The position numbers and the translations under genes are program-made. This document shows, piece by piece, positions 34,647 through 41,568 of a DNA stretch of 41,568 nucleotides. The notes beneath the pieces were generated by a model. That model was not told where the DNA came from and ran no database searches. It was given only the letters and a program-made list of their open reading frames with translations. Origin of the DNA: an uncultured Alphaproteobacteria bacterium (GTDB lineage Bacteria > Pseudomonadota > Alphaproteobacteria > Methylaequorales > Methylaequoraceae). Location of the stretch: contig CACBWF010000001.1 of assembly GCA_902542925.1 (NCBI GenBank), positions 1-41,568 on the forward strand, in the 5' to 3' direction. Positions within the stretch are counted from its first letter, which is position 1; the number at the start of each line of letters is the position of its first letter.

Positions 34647-35369
34647 TTAATTCATCATTTTTTTATACATTTCAATAACATTTTTTAAACCACTAAAAAT
34701 TGACTGTGCTACAATTGAATAACCTATATTTAACTCTGAAATACTTTTAATATCAATAATATTTTTTACATTTCTGAGGTTTAATCCATGCCCAGCATGT
34801 ACTTCCAAACCAAGTTTATGAGCAAAATTTGCTGCTTCAGTTATTTTTTTTAGTTCAGTATTATATTTACCTATCTCGAATAAATTAGAATATTTTCCTG
34901 TATGAATTTCAATAGCATTAACACCAAGTTTTTTTGCTAGCTTAATTTGATTCATGTCTGGTTCAATAAATAGAGATGTTCTAATTTGTTTTTTTTGTTT
35001 AATCTCAAATAAAATACTTTCAAGATTTGATAAATTATTTTTTACGTCTAAACCACCTTCAGTAGTTAATTCACTTCTTTTTTCAGGGACTATGCAACAT
35101 GCAAATGGACTTAGTGTTTTACAAATTTTTCTCATTTCATTTGTAGGTGCCATCTCAAGATTTATTGGTAATATATTTGCTTTTACTAGATTTTCTAAAT
35201 CATTGTCTTTGATATGCCTTCTGTCTTCTCTGAGATGCACTGTAATACTGTTTACATCCATATTTTTTAAAGTTTTAGCAACATCTATTAAATCAATATA
35301 AACTTCTTTTCGTTGATTTCTTAGTGTAGCAAAATGGTCAATGTTGACACCTAGTCTAAGTTTTTTCAA
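34647..35369 (-). CDS. pdxJ: Pyridoxine 5'-phosphate synthase
   Basis: Last step of the DXP-dependent vitamin B6 route, joining aminoacetone phosphate and deoxyxylulose phosphate. The 240-residue TIM barrel begins LRLGVNIDHFATLRNQRK. It has SITVHLREDRRHIKDND, NLEMAPTNEM, VEIHTGKY-type AIEIHTGKYSN and EVHAGHGLNLRNV; the catalytic Glu and His residues are in these segments. Vitamin B6 made here serves the many PLP enzymes of the window. It overlaps the DUF2062 gene by 4 nt. Confidence 0.96.
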   Translation of the reverse strand: MKKLRLGVNIDHFATLRNQRKEVYIDLIDVAKTLKNMDVNSITVHLREDRRHIKDNDLENLVKANILPINLEMAPTNEMRKICKTLSPFACCIVPEKRSELTTEGGLDVKNNLSNLESILFEIKQKKQIRTSLFIEPDMNQIKLAKKLGVNAIEIHTGKYSNLFEIGKYNTELKKITEAANFAHKLGLEVHAGHGLNLRNVKNIIDIKSISELNIGYSIVAQSIFSGLKNVIEMYKKMMN

Positions 35370-35848
35370 TTTTTTTCCTTATATTTTTTAATTATAAACA
35401 CGCTGAGATAATAAGTTATGAACCATACACAAATCGACAGTGGAATACTACCCACTAAGGTTGGAAAAAACAAACTACTAAAATTATTAATAAAGAAATC
35501 GGTAGAAATATTAACAGTATCGATTCCCTTAATTCCCAAAAAAATACCTAACTTATAGTCCAAAAAAAAAATGAATGGAAATGTCCACGGGTTACCAACA
35601 ACTGTTCCCGCAGCTGCTGCTAACAAATTACCTTTCATTAAATATGTTCCTAAAAAACATATTATTATATGTATGCCTAATAAAGGTGTAAAAGAAACTG
35701 CTGCCCCCCATGCCAAACCAACTGAGATAGATTCAGGTGGATCTTTTAACTTAAACAATTTATATCTCAAATGAATTAAAGGTCTTAAAAAGTTAATTTT
35801 TTTTTTTATTTTTTTTAATAACATCTCATTATTTTGTTCTTTGGACAA
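35366..35848 (-). CDS. DUF2062 membrane protein
   Basis: A 160-residue protein with the DUF2062 pattern: LRYKLFKLKDPPESISVGLAWGAAVSFTPLLGIHIII, then AAAGTVVGNPWTFPFIFFLDYKLG, then a C-terminal membrane segment near 130-150. Three hydrophobic stretches point to an inner-membrane location. Function is unknown; the family is found widely in Proteobacteria. In this lineage it sits between rsh and pdxJ and overlaps both (20 and 4 nt), which suggests co-expression but does not reveal a role. Confidence 0.88.
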   Translation of the reverse strand: MSKEQNNEMLLKKIKKKINFLRPLIHLRYKLFKLKDPPESISVGLAWGAAVSFTPLLGIHIIICFLGTYLMKGNLLAAAAGTVVGNPWTFPFIFFLDYKLGIFLGIKGIDTVNISTDFFINNFSSLFFPTLVGSIPLSICVWFITYYLSVFIIKKYKEKN

Positions 35849-37964
35849 TAACGATATTGGGTGAAGTTCTTAATGAGACAAGAATTTTTTTTAAATGATT
35901 TTTATCTAAAACATCAATTTCTACGTCTAACTTAAAAAACATATCTGATCGTTCAGTAATCTTAAGGTTTCTTATATTACTTTGATTCTTTGCTATATTT
36001 GATGATAGATCTCCTAGAGCGCCAACTTCATTTTTTAATGTAACGGTTATTTTTGCCAAAAAATTTGATTTTGTTATATTAAGTCTTTCCCAAGAAACCT
36101 CTATTGTTTCAGACTTAATTTTTTTTAATTCTTCACAATCTGATTGATGCACTGTGAAACCTTTTCCAGCAACTACATATGCTTTTACTGTGTCGCCAGG
36201 TATAGGTGCACAACATGTTGACAGATGAATACTCATACCAGGAGTCAAACCTTCAATAAGTATAGGTGAATTTTCTTTATTAATATTTTTTTTTACTTTG
36301 TTAAGTATGACAATCTTATTATTTTGTTTCACAACAGCCTTATCTGGAAACATTGCATCGATAACCTGACTGCTTAATATTAATCCTGATCCAATTTTTA
36401 TAAAAAGTTGTTTTTGATCTTCGATGTCAAACTTATCTAGGATGTTTTCAATATTTTTTTCGTTGAAACTAAGATTTTCATTTTTAAAACTATTTTTTAG
36501 AATTTGTTTACCTAACTTTAAAAATTCGTCGGTTTTCTTTGTATCAATAAATCTTTTTATACAAGCTTTTGCTTTCCCTGTAATACAAAAATTTAACCAG
36601 TTTGGTGAAATACTATTTTTATTTTTTTGACTAACAATTTGAACTTGATCACCGTTTTTTAATACAGTGTTTAAAGGCTTAACCAAATTATTTATTAGTA
36701 CGCCAGTACATGAAGTTCCAATATCTGTATGTACTGAAAAGGCAAAGTCTAAGGGCATAGCACCTCTAGGTAAAGCAACAAGATCACCTTTTGGGGTAAA
36801 TACAAATACTTGATCAGAGTACATTTGAAGCTTAGTATGTTCAAGGAATTCCTCTGGGCCTCTTGATTGATCGAGTATATCAAGAATTTGTCGAATCCAT
36901 TTAAACTGTTTTCCATCTTTAGTTTTTATATTTTCTTTGTAGATCCAATGTGCCGCAACACCATAATCAGCTTCTTTATCCATTTGAGCAGATTTAATTT
37001 GTACTTCAATTCTTCTTTTTAATGGTCCAATAAGTGTTGTATGAATAGACTTGTAATTATTTGGTTTTGGAGTAGAAATATAGTCCTTAAATCTTCCAGG
37101 AACATAAGAATATTCAGAGTGAAGTATACCTAAGGCATTGTAGCAATCATTTACATCCTCGACTATAATCTTAAAAGCCATAATATCTGAAAGCTGTGCA
37201 AAGTTAACAGATTTAATTTGCATTTTTTTCCATATAGAATATGGTTTTTTTTCTCTTCCAGAAATTTGGCATTTTACTTTATGTTTATAGAACAGTTCAT
37301 TCAGTTTAATAATTGTTGGTTTTAAGATATTTTCGTCTTGATTTCTTAAAAGGTTCAATCTTTGAATAATTGAGTCTCTAATACCTGGCTCCAAGATTTT
37401 AAAACATAAATCGTCTAGCTCTGATCTTATTTCTTGCATTCCCATTCTTTCTGCAATTGGACTGTAGATCTCTAATGTTTCATTAGCAATTCTTCTTCTT
37501 TTATCTTCATCTTTTATAAAATTAATAGTCCTCATGTTATGTAATCTATCAGCTAACTTTACAAACAAAACCCTTACATCATCTGAAGTTGCAAGTAATA
37601 GTTTTCTAAAATTTTCAGCTTGGGTAAACGAGTCTGATCTACCTTCTAACTTAGATAACTTTGTTACACCATCAACTAAACTAGATATTTCTTCTCCAAA
37701 ATTTGATTTAATATCTTTTAGCCCATATTTTGTGTCTTCAACTACATCATGTAGAAGTGCAGTAACTATGGTATTGGAATCAAATTTTAAATCTGCTAAA
37801 ATACCAGCTACTTCGAGTGGGTGGGAAAAATATGGATCGCCTGAAGCTCGTTTCTGAGATCCATGAGCTTTCATCGAAAAAACATAAGCTTTGTTTAAAG
37901 CCTGTTCATCAATATTAGGCTCGTAAGCCTTAACTTTATCTAATAATTCAAATTGCCTTAACAC
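35829..37964 (-). CDS. rsh: RelA/SpoT homologue, bifunctional (p)ppGpp synthetase/hydrolase
   Basis: Controls the stringent-response alarmones. The 711-residue protein has a hydrolase HD domain (AHGSQKRASGDPYFSHPLEV, ALLHDVVEDT, VKLADRLHNMRT) and a synthetase domain (GREKKPYSIWKKM, RFKDYISTPKPNNYKSIHTT). A TGS domain (VFTPKGDLVALPRGAMPLDFAFSVHTDIG), the CC-containing zinc-finger region (HLSTCCAPIPGD) and a final ACT domain follow. Both active sites look intact, as expected for the single Rsh of an alphaproteobacterium. The start is GTG at 37964, giving LRQFELLDKVKAYEP, the usual N-terminus. It overlaps the DUF2062 gene by 20 nt. Confidence 0.96.
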   Translation of the reverse strand: MLRQFELLDKVKAYEPNIDEQALNKAYVFSMKAHGSQKRASGDPYFSHPLEVAGILADLKFDSNTIVTALLHDVVEDTKYGLKDIKSNFGEEISSLVDGVTKLSKLEGRSDSFTQAENFRKLLLATSDDVRVLFVKLADRLHNMRTINFIKDEDKRRRIANETLEIYSPIAERMGMQEIRSELDDLCFKILEPGIRDSIIQRLNLLRNQDENILKPTIIKLNELFYKHKVKCQISGREKKPYSIWKKMQIKSVNFAQLSDIMAFKIIVEDVNDCYNALGILHSEYSYVPGRFKDYISTPKPNNYKSIHTTLIGPLKRRIEVQIKSAQMDKEADYGVAAHWIYKENIKTKDGKQFKWIRQILDILDQSRGPEEFLEHTKLQMYSDQVFVFTPKGDLVALPRGAMPLDFAFSVHTDIGTSCTGVLINNLVKPLNTVLKNGDQVQIVSQKNKNSISPNWLNFCITGKAKACIKRFIDTKKTDEFLKLGKQILKNSFKNENLSFNEKNIENILDKFDIEDQKQLFIKIGSGLILSSQVIDAMFPDKAVVKQNNKIVILNKVKKNINKENSPILIEGLTPGMSIHLSTCCAPIPGDTVKAYVVAGKGFTVHQSDCEELKKIKSETIEVSWERLNITKSNFLAKITVTLKNEVGALGDLSSNIAKNQSNIRNLKITERSDMFFKLDVEIDVLDKNHLKKILVSLRTSPNIVIVQRTK

Positions 37965-37970
37965 ATGAAA

Positions 37971-37998
37971 ATTTTAAGACAAAAAAATAAAAATTCAA
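37971..37998 (-). promoter_or_regulatory. Candidate promoter for rsh, near-leaderless geometry
   Basis: The minus strand reads TTGAAT, 16 bases, then TAAAAT ending 6 nt before the GTG start of rsh. No Shine-Dalgarno is visible. If used, transcription would begin at or next to the start codon. Chance occurrence is possible in this AT-rich gap. Confidence 0.28.
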
Positions 37999-38024
37999 TA
38001 GTTTGATTAAAGTAAAATTAAAAA

Positions 38025-38477
38025 CTATTTTTCTGAATCAGTGTCAACTAATTGATCGTCTTCAGATTGTTTTTGCTGCATCTCTTTTCTGTTAGTTTCA
38101 ATAAGCTTCTGAATATCAGACTCTGTAACTGATATTTTTTTTCTATTCTTTTCTGATGCATTTTCTTTTTCAAAATTGTCAAAAGATATAGCAGAAGCAT
38201 TCTCTTTCAAAGGAACAGATTCAACGTCATCTATATCAACCTCTTCTACTGGAGTATATCTTTGAAGGTCCTTGATAATTGCATTTTTAATTTCATTTAA
38301 ATCAATTTTCTTTTCAGCTATTTCTCTTAAAGCTAAGACGGTATTTTTATCGTTTTCTTTTTCAATATCAATCTCACTTCCAGCAGAAATTTCTCTAGCC
38401 CTTTTACAAGCATAAATTACTAATTGAAATCTGTTAGGTACAAAACTTACACAATCTTCTGTAGTTACTCTTGCCAT
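38025..38477 (-). CDS. rpoZ: RNA polymerase omega subunit
   Basis: Promotes assembly of RNA polymerase by folding beta-prime. The N-terminal core MARVTTEDCVSFVPNRFQLVIYACKRAREIS and TVLALREIAEKKIDL is unmistakable. At 150 residues it is much longer than the 91-residue E. coli protein. The extra C-terminal half is acidic and polar (EEVDIDDVES, QQKQSEDDQLVDTD) and likely disordered; C-terminal extensions are common in Alphaproteobacteria. rpoZ before rsh is a conserved pair linking polymerase and (p)ppGpp control. A gap of 60 nt separates them. Confidence 0.95.
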   Translation of the reverse strand: MARVTTEDCVSFVPNRFQLVIYACKRAREISAGSEIDIEKENDKNTVLALREIAEKKIDLNEIKNAIIKDLQRYTPVEEVDIDDVESVPLKENASAISFDNFEKENASEKNRKKISVTESDIQKLIETNRKEMQQKQSEDDQLVDTDSEK

Positions 38478-38484
38478 ATTTAGA

Positions 38485-38512
38485 TTTATATACTTTGAAT
38501 TTTATTTTTCAA
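38485..38512 (-). promoter_or_regulatory. Candidate promoter for rpoZ, near-leaderless geometry
   Basis: The minus strand reads TTGAAA, 16 bases, then TATAAA (five of six matches each), ending 7 nt before the rpoZ ATG. No ribosome binding site is visible in the short interval. This is the best of the near-leaderless candidates. Confidence 0.38.
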
Positions 38513-38519
38513 CAATAAT

Positions 38520-39008
38520 TTATATTTTAATTATTTTTTGATTATCATCTATAGCTTCCAATATTTTATTGATTTTTTTTTTAAATATTGGGTGAATCCA
38601 ATTTGGATTTATTTCTTCAATTGGTAGGAGTACAAACTTTCTTTTATGCATTCTTGGGTGTGGAATAGTCAATTCAGTACATGTTATTACTTTAGATTTA
38701 AAATCTATTATATCAAGATCTAAGATTCTTGCTTCATTTAATTCTTTTCTAACTCTCCCAAACCTTTTTTCTATTTGATTAAGTTTTTTTAATAATTCTA
38801 ACGGATCTTTGCTGTCAAAAACAATTTCAACTACACCATTTATAAACCATGGTTGATCTGATTTAGGTATTGGCTCGGATTTATACCATGAAGACTTTTT
38901 TTTTATTTTAAAACATTTTTCTATTTCTATAAGTGCTTCATTACAGATATTTAGTGGTGTACCAAATTTATTTGAATTAAGATTTGAACCAATGCCTATT
39001 AATACCAT
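38520..39008 (-). CDS. folK: 2-amino-4-hydroxy-6-hydroxymethyldihydropteridine pyrophosphokinase
   Basis: Pyrophosphorylates the pterin precursor in folate synthesis. The 162-residue protein begins VLIGIGSNLNSN and has WYKSEPIPKSDQPWFINGVVEI, then EKRFGRVRKELNEARILDLDIIDF with the Asp pair that binds Mg-ATP, then LTIPHPRMHKRKFVLLPIEEI. The order smpB-folK-rpoZ is typical for Alphaproteobacteria. Folate supports glyA elsewhere in the window. Confidence 0.95.
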   Translation of the reverse strand: MVLIGIGSNLNSNKFGTPLNICNEALIEIEKCFKIKKKSSWYKSEPIPKSDQPWFINGVVEIVFDSKDPLELLKKLNQIEKRFGRVRKELNEARILDLDIIDFKSKVITCTELTIPHPRMHKRKFVLLPIEEINPNWIHPIFKKKINKILEAIDDNQKIIKI

Positions 39009-39011
39009 AAT

Positions 39012-39482
39012 CTATTTTTTTACTAATCTTTCTTGTTGTTTTTTCCAGTCCATCTTTTTTTTGTATTCTCTTTTATCTTGAAGTTTCCTGCCCTTAGATA
39101 AACCTATTGAAACTTTAGCTATACCTTTTTTATTAAAAAAAATCTTCATGGGGATAAAAGAATAACCTTGATTATTTAATTTTGTTTTTATCTTACTTAT
39201 TTCTTTTTTTTTTAATAATAGTTTTCTTGGTCTTACTGATTTATTGTTTTTGCTTTCGATATTATTTTCGTTACTATTTTCAATAAAAAAATTTTGCATC
39301 CATATTTCATTTTTCTTTTCTAGAGCATACGCATTATCAATTGAGGCTTTTCCAGCTCTTAGCGACTTAACCTCTTTACCTTCAAGTATTATTCCAGCTT
39401 CAAAAACAAGTTCAATCTGGTAATTATATTTGGCCTTTTTGTTATTAATAGTAAAATTTTTTGAATGATTGCCAGGCATCAA
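39012..39482 (-). CDS. smpB: SsrA-binding protein SmpB
   Basis: Binds tmRNA and rescues stalled ribosomes in trans-translation. The 156-residue protein has YNYQIELVFEAGIILEGKEVKSLRAGKASIDNAYA, RPRKLLLKKKEISKI and the C-terminal IGLSKGRKLQDKREYKKKMDWKKQQ. The C-terminal tail that enters the mRNA channel is present. No ssrA gene is in the window. It lies 13 nt after dapA and 3 nt before folK. Confidence 0.96.
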   Translation of the reverse strand: MMPGNHSKNFTINNKKAKYNYQIELVFEAGIILEGKEVKSLRAGKASIDNAYALEKKNEIWMQNFFIENSNENNIESKNNKSVRPRKLLLKKKEISKIKTKLNNQGYSFIPMKIFFNKKGIAKVSIGLSKGRKLQDKREYKKKMDWKKQQERLVKK

Positions 39483-39495
39483 TTTTAAAATTGCT

Positions 39496-40383
39496 TTAGA
39501 TTATATTTAAAGAGCTTAGCACCCTTTTTATTTTTTCTTTTGTACTTTTATTTACATCTACAAGAGGTAGTCGAAGTTTCGAATTACATTTTCCCATTAA
39601 ACTCAATGCATATTTTACTGGAGCAGGACTTGTTTCTTCGAATAAGACCTTATTAAGGGGAAAAATTTTGTTGTTTATTTCCATTGCTTCTGATATCTGA
39701 CCTTTTGACCAAAAGTTATACAATTTAGAATATAGTGACGGTATTACATTAGCAGATACTGAAATACATCCAGATCCTCCACTAATTAAAAAAGATAAAA
39801 ATGTTGCATCTTCACCTGATAACAACACAAATTCATCACCACATTCAATTCTAGTTTCTAAAGGTAAACTTAAATCAGAAGTTGCGTCTTTTACTCCGAC
39901 AATATTTTCAATTTCCGACAGTCTCTTCATTGTTTCTATATTAATATTAACAACTGACCTTCCTGGTATATTATAAAGGTATATAGGAAGACTGGTTGCT
40001 TTTGAAATTGAATTAAAATGTTCAAACAATCCTTCTTGAGTAGGTTTATTATAATACGGCGAAACTAACAATATGGCATCAACACCAATTTTTTCTGAAT
40101 GACGAACCAGTTCAATTGATTCTTTTGTTGAGTTTGATCCACAACCAGACATGACTGGCACTTTACCATTCGCAAATTTTAGAATAGCTTCGGTAACAGA
40201 CTTGTGTTCATCATGACTTAGTGTTGGGGATTCTCCGGTTGTCCCACATGAAACTAAACCATGTGAACCACCAGATATTAAAAAATCTATGTGTCTTTCT
40301 AATTGATCAAAGTTGATATCTTCATTATCATTAAAAGGTGTAATGACAGCAGGAATAGATCCTTTAAATTTTGTTTTTACCAT
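39496..40383 (-). CDS. dapA: 4-hydroxy-tetrahydrodipicolinate synthase
   Basis: Committed step of lysine and diaminopimelate synthesis: condenses pyruvate with aspartate semialdehyde, the same intermediate used by Hom. The 295-residue TIM barrel has KGSIPAVITPFND, LVSCGTTGESPTLSHDEH, LLVSPYYNKPTQEGLFEHF and YNIPGRSVVNI. The Schiff-base Lys is in IVGVKDATSDL. It is the first gene of the dapA-to-recO minus-strand run and divergent from the lytic transglycosylase gene across 57 nt; both products concern peptidoglycan. Confidence 0.97.
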   Translation of the reverse strand: MVKTKFKGSIPAVITPFNDNEDINFDQLERHIDFLISGGSHGLVSCGTTGESPTLSHDEHKSVTEAILKFANGKVPVMSGCGSNSTKESIELVRHSEKIGVDAILLVSPYYNKPTQEGLFEHFNSISKATSLPIYLYNIPGRSVVNINIETMKRLSEIENIVGVKDATSDLSLPLETRIECGDEFVLLSGEDATFLSFLISGGSGCISVSANVIPSLYSKLYNFWSKGQISEAMEINNKIFPLNKVLFEETSPAPVKYALSLMGKCNSKLRLPLVDVNKSTKEKIKRVLSSLNII

Positions 40384-40404
40384 TTAATTTAATTAACTTA
40401 AATA

Positions 40405-40432
40405 TTGCTATTAATTATTCTCAACATAATAT
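40405..40432 (+). promoter_or_regulatory. Candidate promoter for the lytic transglycosylase gene
   Basis: In the 57-nt divergent gap the plus strand reads TTGCTA, 16 bases, then TAATAT (four of six matches each), ending 8 nt before the ATG. An AGGA lies between the -10 and the ATG, so either a near-leaderless mRNA or a different promoter with a Shine-Dalgarno is possible. Evidence is weak. Confidence 0.22.
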
Positions 40433-40440
40433 AGGAATTT

Positions 40441-41568
40441 ATGTTTTTCTCAAATAATCCTTTCAAGGTTTTAGTTTTTTTATTATCAGTACCTTTTGGA
40501 ATTTATGGTCAAAATATTCCTAAGCCAATGGCTAAGCCTGAAGTGCCAGTTAAAATTTATCAGGAAGTTTTCAAAGAAATAAAAAAACAAAACTGGCGTA
40601 TGGCAATTATTTTAGCAGACGAGTATGAAAATAAAAGTTTCTCTAGCTATGTGAGATGGCTTGATATTACTAGACCAGGAAGTAAACATAGTTTTAATAA
40701 ATTAAAAAACTTTTTTTACAAACATAAAAATTGGCCAAAAGTAAATGAGATTAAAAAAAAAATAGAATCTTCGATCAATCCTTCTTCAGACCCAATTGAA
40801 GTTGTAAATTGGTACAAAGAAAATAGTCCTATTACAGTTAAAGGTGCAATAGACTATATGGAGTTCAGAGAAAAAATTGGAATTTTAGAAAATAAAAAAA
40901 AAGTCATACAAGACATATGGATTAAGAAAAATTTAACACACAGACAACAAAAGTATTTTATCAAAAAATATAATAATTATTGGGATAGCAATGATAATTG
41001 GAAAAGATTTGACCGCCTTCTTTGGGATGGTAAAAATTGGTCTGCAAGAAAAACTCTGCAACGTATCAAAGGAGATTACAGAGCTCTAGGGAATGCAAGA
41101 CTAGCTCTTAGTAATAGAGCGGGAAATGTAACTGAATTGATTAAAAAAGTTCCAACTCATTTAACTAACGATGCTGGACTAATCTATGAAAGAATGAGGT
41201 GGAGGAGAAAAGCAAAATTACCTACAGCAATTGATTTTTTAATTGATCCACCAGAAAATATTAAAAATTATAGGAGATGGTGGGTTAACGCAAGAATTGT
41301 GATAAGGAGGGAGATTAACAAAAGAAATTTTAGTTTAGCCTACAAAGTACTTAATAATCATAAAATTCCTCTTAATACTAAATCTGGTATTGAAGCTGAA
41401 TGGTTGGCAGGTTGGATTGCTCTTAACTTTATTAAAAATAAGCAGTCGGCATTAGAACATTTTAAAAATGTTTTTAATAATGCAAAAACTAACTATACAA
41501 AGTCAAATGCTGCTTTTTGGTTAGGGGAAATCTATAAAACTAGTAGTAATAAAAAAGACTCACAAAAA
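40441..41568 (+). CDS. Soluble lytic murein transglycosylase, N-terminal part (runs off the window)
   Basis: Not in the ORF track because no stop is reached: the frame stays open for 376 codons to the last base. It begins with a hydrophobic signal segment (FKVLVFLLSVPFGIYG). A long helical region rich in Trp and Arg follows, with short repeats (ENWKRFDRLLWDGKNWSARKTL-like, NAGLIYERMRWRRKA-like, ALEHFKNVF and AAFWLGEIY). This is the alpha-superhelical U and L domain pattern of Slt70-type enzymes that cleave peptidoglycan in the periplasm. The catalytic goose-lysozyme-like domain would lie beyond the window, so the call rests on the N-terminal domain and the common dapA/slt divergent context. 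Confidence 0.82.
   Translation, partial: MFFSNNPFKVLVFLLSVPFGIYGQNIPKPMAKPEVPVKIYQEVFKEIKKQNWRMAIILADEYENKSFSSYVRWLDITRPGSKHSFNKLKNFFYKHKNWPKVNEIKKKIESSINPSSDPIEVVNWYKENSPITVKGAIDYMEFREKIGILENKKKVIQDIWIKKNLTHRQQKYFIKKYNNYWDSNDNWKRFDRLLWDGKNWSARKTLQRIKGDYRALGNARLALSNRAGNVTELIKKVPTHLTNDAGLIYERMRWRRKAKLPTAIDFLIDPPENIKNYRRWWVNARIVIRREINKRNFSLAYKVLNNHKIPLNTKSGIEAEWLAGWIALNFIKNKQSALEHFKNVFNNAKTNYTKSNAAFWLGEIYKTSSNKKDSQK

Overview
The window looks like chromosomal DNA from a small, streamlined, very AT-rich alphaproteobacterium, probably a free-living marine type. GC looks to be about 30% by eye. Three conserved gene neighbourhoods point to Alphaproteobacteria: rplM-rpsI-argC; bamE / cytochrome bc1 chaperone / rpmF-plsX-fabH-ihfA-merR; and dapA-smpB-folK-rpoZ-rsh-pdxJ-acpS-lepB-rnc-era-recO. 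The clade (SAR11-like, HIMB59/AEGEAN-169-like or another) is inference and cannot be fixed by eye. Coding density is extreme: no gap between genes exceeds about 75 bases, and most neighbours overlap by 4 to 41 nt. I see no tRNA, rRNA, CRISPR, insertion sequence, prophage or toxin-antitoxin module.

Layout. (1) At 2-490 (+) lies the 3' end of a pyrophosphate-type phosphofructokinase gene. (2) From 9121 down to 483 (-): bc1-complex assembly chaperone, rpmF, plsX, fabH, ihfA, a MerR-family regulator, cutA, rplM, rpsI, argC, a gamma-carbonic-anhydrase-like protein, an OmpA-type lipoprotein and hom. (3) bamE (+) stands alone, head to head with the chaperone gene with one base between the two start codons. 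(4) From 24609 down to 9597 (-): bioF, a BioH-like esterase, bioC, bioD, bioA, an alanine/glycine:cation symporter, rpiB, glyA, nrdR, ribD, ribE, ribBX, ribH, nusB, thiL and hppA. (5) From 24655 to 31257 (+): metY, hemB, serine-glyoxylate aminotransferase, hydroxypyruvate reductase, glycerate 2-kinase and an aminoacyl-tRNA-protein transferase. (6) From 40383 down to 31254 (-): dapA, smpB, folK, rpoZ, rsh, a DUF2062 protein, pdxJ, acpS, lepB, rnc, era and recO. (7) At 40441-41568 (+) lies the 5' part of a soluble lytic transglycosylase gene that runs off the window.

How the genes fit together. Amino-acid synthesis is represented by hom and metY (homoserine to homocysteine), argC and dapA. Cofactor synthesis covers riboflavin (ribD, E, B, H), biotin (bioF, esterase, C, D, A), thiamine diphosphate (thiL), pyridoxal phosphate (pdxJ), haem (hemB) and folate (folK). 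The aminotransferase, reductase and kinase trio, with glyA and the Ala/Gly symporter, gives a route from glycine, serine and glyoxylate to 2-phosphoglycerate. The phosphofructokinase and the H+-pumping pyrophosphatase suggest that pyrophosphate is used as an energy currency.

I did not find a clear new defence, mobile or biosynthetic system; this is mostly core genome. The points most worth a second look are the divergent esterase in the biotin operon, the degenerate second half of RibB, the pyrophosphate-linked pair, the bamE/chaperone start-codon abutment, the overlapping C2/C3 cassette, and a recurring promoter layout that would give near-leaderless mRNAs. Several ORF-track starts were moved inward (OmpA-like, argC, rpmF, chaperone, bamE) on family or signal-peptide grounds.
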